NCBI GenBank assembly: GCA_934650095.1
Contig: CAKUFT010000006.1
Span: 1 to 62,668 of the forward strand
Length of the DNA stretch: 62,668 nt
DNA from: an uncultured Collinsella sp.
Lineage (GTDB): Bacteria > Actinomycetota > Coriobacteriia > Coriobacteriales > Coriobacteriaceae
Direction of reading: 5' to 3'
In this document: positions 59,417 through 62,668 of the stretch, in pieces
Position numbering within the stretch: position 1 is the stretch's first letter
How the letters are laid out: each line of letters starts with the position of its first letter
Notes under the pieces: model-generated
The model's input: only the letters and a program-made list of their open reading frames with translations
Database searches by the model: none
Told to the model about the DNA's origin: nothing
Position numbers and translations under genes: made by a program

Positions 59417-60856
59417 TTAGGCCTCCCCACCGGTCACACCGGCGCCATCCGCGCCCGCAGCCGCCGTCAGGTCCACGCCCTCGGCAACCGTCGCCACGGT
59501 ATCGCCCGGCCAAGCAACCTTGGTCAGATCGGCCGCCGCCAGCGACTCGGCACTCACGGAGTCCTCGCCCTGCTCCAGTACACGGCGGCGCAGTGCGGCC
59601 GAAAGCGCGTGTGCCCACAGGCCCTCGGCCTCGGCCATGCGCTGCGTGGCGGGGGCATCGGAAAGCAGGCCCTCGGGCGTGTAGCAAATGACGCTCGAGC
59701 GCTTAACGAACTCTTCGACCGAAAGCGGGTTGGAGAACATGGCCGTACCGCCGGTCGGCAGCGTGTGGTTGGGGCCGGCGACGTAATCGCCGAGCGGCTC
59801 GGAACTCCAAGCGCCCACAAAGATGGCGCCGGCGTTGCGAATGCCGCCGAGCAGGCCCATCGCGTCCTTGCAGTGCAGCTCAAGGTGTTCGGGTGCCACG
59901 GTGTTCACGGCCTCGACGGCGGCAGCCATGTCGGCGGCAACCACGATGGTGCCCTCGTTATCGAGCGAGGCACGCGTGATCTCGGCGCGCGGCGACTGCG
60001 CGACTAGGATGTCGATGCCGGCCTCGACCTCGCGCGCAAACTGCTCATCGCAGGTCACGAGATAGCAGGCGGCCAGCGGATCGTGCTCGGCCTGAGCCAT
60101 CAGGTCGGCTGCGACCACCATGGGCTTGGCCGTAGCGTCGGCCAGTACGCAGACCTCGGACGGGCCAGCGACCATGTCGATGCCCACATCGCCCGAAACA
60201 ATCTGCTTGGCCGCAGCGACAAAGGCGTTGCCCGGGCCAGTAATCTTGTCGACGCGCGGAATGGTCTCGGTGCCGTACGCCAGCGCGGCCACGGCCTGGG
60301 CGCCGCCCACCATATAGATCTCGTCCACGCCGCCGAGCTTGGCGGCCGCGAGCGTATAGGGGCTGATCAGGCCGTCCTTTTGCGGAGGAGTCACCATGAC
60401 CACGCGCTTAACGCCGGCCACCTTGGCGGGGATGGCGTTCATGAGCACGGTTGAGGGATACTGCGCGCGACCGCCCGGCACATAGATGCCGGCCGCGGCG
60501 AGCGGGGTCACCTTAACGCCGAGCATCGTGCCGTCCGGGCGCGTGGTAAACCAACTCTGCTCGACCTCGCGCTGGTGGAACTCGCGAATCTGGCGCGCGG
60601 CCTTCTCGAGTGCGGCGACAAAGGCAGGGTCGAGGCCCTCGAGCGCGGCATCGATCTGCTCCTGCGGAAGGCGGAAGCTCTGCAGCTCAACACCGTCAAA
60701 ACGCTGGCAGTAATCGCGCACCGCGGCATCGCCGTTGGCGCGCACGTTGGCCACGATATCGCGGGCGGCGTCGACGATATTTTGCGGCAGCACGCCCTTG
60801 CGGTTGAGCTGATTGGTAACGAGGCGCTCGCCGGGAGCAAGTTTGATGGTCTTCAT
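59417..60856 (-). CDS. hisD: Histidinol dehydrogenase
   Basis: 479 residues; two-step oxidation of histidinol to histidine. YVPGGRAQYPSTVLMNAIPA, ITGPGNAFVAAAKQ, DMVAGPSEVCVLAD and the zinc ligands in LMAQAEHDPLA and NHTLPTGGTA are intact. A 20-residue Ala/Gly tail extends the C-terminus. Confidence 0.97.
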   Translation of the reverse strand: MKTIKLAPGERLVTNQLNRKGVLPQNIVDAARDIVANVRANGDAAVRDYCQRFDGVELQSFRLPQEQIDAALEGLDPAFVAALEKAARQIREFHQREVEQSWFTTRPDGTMLGVKVTPLAAAGIYVPGGRAQYPSTVLMNAIPAKVAGVKRVVMVTPPQKDGLISPYTLAAAKLGGVDEIYMVGGAQAVAALAYGTETIPRVDKITGPGNAFVAAAKQIVSGDVGIDMVAGPSEVCVLADATAKPMVVAADLMAQAEHDPLAACYLVTCDEQFAREVEAGIDILVAQSPRAEITRASLDNEGTIVVAADMAAAVEAVNTVAPEHLELHCKDAMGLLGGIRNAGAIFVGAWSSEPLGDYVAGPNHTLPTGGTAMFSNPLSVEEFVKRSSVICYTPEGLLSDAPATQRMAEAEGLWAHALSAALRRRVLEQGEDSVSAESLAAADLTKVAWPGDTVATVAEGVDLTAAAGADGAGVTGGEA

Positions 60857-60961
60857 ATCGGTATCCCCTATCGGTTGAGGTTGCGTTTGAAAAACGAGAT
60901 GCCAGGCGGCGGCACCAATCGGCCCGCAGCCCGGACGTGGGGGCGCCCGTGCGCGCTCGCG

Positions 60962-62668
60962 CTATTGTGCCGAGCCCGCGACGGGCTCAAAATGCTTGTC
61001 CTTCACGGCAGCCGCCAGGCGATCGGCCAGGTTACGCACGCGCGGATCCAAGCGCGCCGCACCCGGGTTGACGAAGAAGCGGGCCGTGCAGTCCATGATG
61101 CGACCAGTGATGACCAGGTCGTTGTCGCGCAGGGTCGCGCCCGTGGCGGTAATGTCCACGATACGGTCGGTCATACCGACGATGGGTCCCAGCTCGATAT
61201 TGCCGTGCAGCGAAACGATATCGGCGTTCACGCCTCGCTCGGCATACCAGGCGCTCGCGATGCGCGGGTACTTGGTGGCAACGCGAAGCGAACCGCGGCG
61301 GGCATAGTTGCGCTCGGCCTGGCCGGCGCGCCACGCGGGCTCCGCCTCGATAAAGGTACACAGGCCGTAGCCCAGATCGACCAGCTGCAGCAGGTTGAGG
61401 TCGGCCTCGATGAGCGAGTCCCAGCCGCAGATGCCGCAATCGGCACCGCCGCAGCCCACAAAGGCAGGCGCATCACTGGGGCGTACAATGACAAACTCGA
61501 TATCTCCGACCGTGCCCTCGCCGGCACGTGTGTCGCGGCCGCGCACGATCAGGTGACGGCCGGGGTCGCGCAGCTCAGAGACGTCCAGACCCGCGGCCTC
61601 GAGCACGTCGAGCGTGTCGGCCTTAAGCGAGCCCTTGGGCACGGCGATACGCAGCGGACCCTCGGCGCCACGGCCCACGGCGTGGTCGCCATCGGAAGCG
61701 GCATCCTCGGCCGAGGTGCGCGCAGCCTCCAGGCGCTCGAGCGAAAAGGCGAAGCCCGCCGCCGGCACCTCGGTACCGGCGCCAAATGCGCCGGTAAAGA
61801 TGGAGTCATAGCGTCCGCCCGAACCAACCGGATCGGGCAAGCCGCCGGCATAGGCCTTAAAGACCAGGCCCGTGTAGTAATCGAAAGAGTTCATGATAGA
61901 GAAGTCGAACGACAGCACCTGGGCGTCCTCGGGTGCCAGGCCCTCGACCAGGGCACGCAGCTCGCGCGTCAGCGGCGCGACGATACCGGCGGCCTCCAGC
62001 AGCGCGTCCACGCGGTCGAGTACCTCGGCACCGCCGTGCAGACGCGGCAACTCGCTAATGGCGGCCTTGACGGCATCGGACTCGGCGCTTGCCGCCACGC
62101 GGGTATCGAGGCCCACAAAGTCGTTGGCGTGCACGCAGCGCAGGGCCTCGGCAGCCAGCTTACGATCCTCGCATACCGCGAGCAATTCCTTAAAAGGACG
62201 CACGCTGCCTGCGATGATGCGCGCATCGGAAAGTGCCAGCTCACGCACGGCCTCCGCCACCAGCGAAACAATCTCGACATCGCCCGCGGTATCGCCCGCA
62301 CCGATAAGCTCAAAGCCCAGCTGCGTAAACTGGCGCGAGCCACCGGCATTGCGCTGGCACTCGCGAACCACCGGCGCCTCGTAGCGCAGGCGCAAGGGCA
62401 GGTCGGCCGCGCGCATGCGGGTCGAAACCAGACGCACGATCGGCAGTGTGTTGTCGGGGCGGACCACCAACAGACGCCCGTCGTCGTCAAAGAGCTTAAA
62501 CGGCGTGTCTGCAATGCGCCCGCCCTCCTCGAGCGAACCCTTGTCCTCGAGCAGCGGCGTCTCGACCGGCAGGTAATGATGCTCCCTGAAGCAGCCCTTC
62601 ACCGTCAGCGCAATCTCCTCGCGCGCCTGAGCCTCCTCGGGCAATATGTCCCGGAATCCCCACGGTGT
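60962..62668 (-). CDS. HisZ-HisG fusion: ATP phosphoribosyltransferase regulatory plus catalytic chain (5' end beyond window)
   Basis: At least 568 codons; the frame is still open at the right edge and begins there with TPWGFRDILPEEAQ, matching the HisZ N-terminus, so the true start lies outside. Residues to about 340 are the HisRS-like HisZ (VRPDNTLPIVRL, GGSRQFTQLGFELIG, FDYYTGLVFKAYAGGLPDPV). Then comes short-form HisG: LRIAVPKGSLKADTLDVLEA, DIEFVIVRPSDAP, VATKYPRIASAWYAE, IVDITATGATLRDN. The join is a short polar linker. Normally two separate genes form the HisZ-HisG complex. It opens the visible his operon. Confidence 0.9.
   Translation of the reverse strand, partial: TPWGFRDILPEEAQAREEIALTVKGCFREHHYLPVETPLLEDKGSLEEGGRIADTPFKLFDDDGRLLVVRPDNTLPIVRLVSTRMRAADLPLRLRYEAPVVRECQRNAGGSRQFTQLGFELIGAGDTAGDVEIVSLVAEAVRELALSDARIIAGSVRPFKELLAVCEDRKLAAEALRCVHANDFVGLDTRVAASAESDAVKAAISELPRLHGGAEVLDRVDALLEAAGIVAPLTRELRALVEGLAPEDAQVLSFDFSIMNSFDYYTGLVFKAYAGGLPDPVGSGGRYDSIFTGAFGAGTEVPAAGFAFSLERLEAARTSAEDAASDGDHAVGRGAEGPLRIAVPKGSLKADTLDVLEAAGLDVSELRDPGRHLIVRGRDTRAGEGTVGDIEFVIVRPSDAPAFVGCGGADCGICGWDSLIEADLNLLQLVDLGYGLCTFIEAEPAWRAGQAERNYARRGSLRVATKYPRIASAWYAERGVNADIVSLHGNIELGPIVGMTDRIVDITATGATLRDNDLVITGRIMDCTARFFVNPGAARLDPRVRNLADRLAAAVKDKHFEPVAGSAQ

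Noticed and set aside
62000..62668. Histidyl-tRNA synthetase
   Set aside because: The HisRS-like part runs directly into HisG and lacks the anticodon-binding domain; HisZ is the better call.

Overview
The window reads as one stretch of chromosome from a high-G+C Gram-positive gut anaerobe of the Coriobacteriia, most like Collinsella. This is inferred from protein style and gene content (long HPF, RicT, archaeal-type topoisomerase I with a lysine-rich tail, a tatA-tatC-hypA-hypB run, HisZ with a short-form HisG, a tRNA that encodes its CCA); no database search was possible. Coding is dense, with about 60 genes, and no rRNA, phage or CRISPR array was seen. One complete insertion sequence is present.

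Layout. 1-3300: degV (cut by the window edge), hpf and a solute-binding lipoprotein. 3.6-9.2 kb: a tmk-holB-ricT-comF run ending in an unknown nuclease-like protein. 9.4-16.1 kb: a zinc-ribbon membrane protein, topA, the tatA-tatC-hypA-hypB run and a STAS protein. 16.1-24.0 kb: an aspartate aminotransferase-like gene, nhaA, ppaC and a sugar-phosphate locus (glcK diverging from gntR-manA). 24.3-35.9 kb: pcrA, a hydroxyacid dehydrogenase with an odd Rossmann loop, uppP, uspA, a two-component system, purH and an acetyltransferase. 36.3-37.8 kb: a 1514-bp IS3-like element with 12-bp terminal repeats and a probable 3-bp target duplication. 37.9-52.9 kb: a DUF2207 protein, gluQ, a second two-component system, an orphan PTS IIB with a VOC protein, tRNA-Leu, ppx-ftsB, eno, and larC2-yfcE-mazG. 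53.2-62.7 kb: a full histidine pathway, in the order (hisZ-hisG fusion)-hisD-hisC-hisB-hisH-hisA-hisF-hisI-RDAC-hisE. A convergent PHP phosphatase probably supplies histidinol-phosphatase, the one step with no gene in the operon.

The most notable content is non-coding. Several families of palindromic repeats sit between genes. (1) Three copies of a 217-228 bp element whose long terminal inverted repeats carry TGAGTACTG and a small conserved stem-loop (3397, 17938, 36029). (2) Two copies of a roughly 125-nt rod-shaped element (33306 and 55247) whose stems differ by two paired, compensating changes; one lies in the purH 3' region and one inside the his operon between hisF and hisI. (3) A 184-bp MITE-like element (42575). 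(4) Several short hairpin families (cores GTTGCGGTGAAATAG, GGGACGTTCCT, TTGGTGCAAAG, ACCACCACGAAGG) that look like REP palindromes of the kind moved by IS200/Y1-type RAYT transposases. (5) Single long perfect hairpins at 24132, 30289 and 53058. The hisZ-hisG fusion, the stand-alone LarC2 and the nuclease-like protein beside comF are the most interesting proteins.
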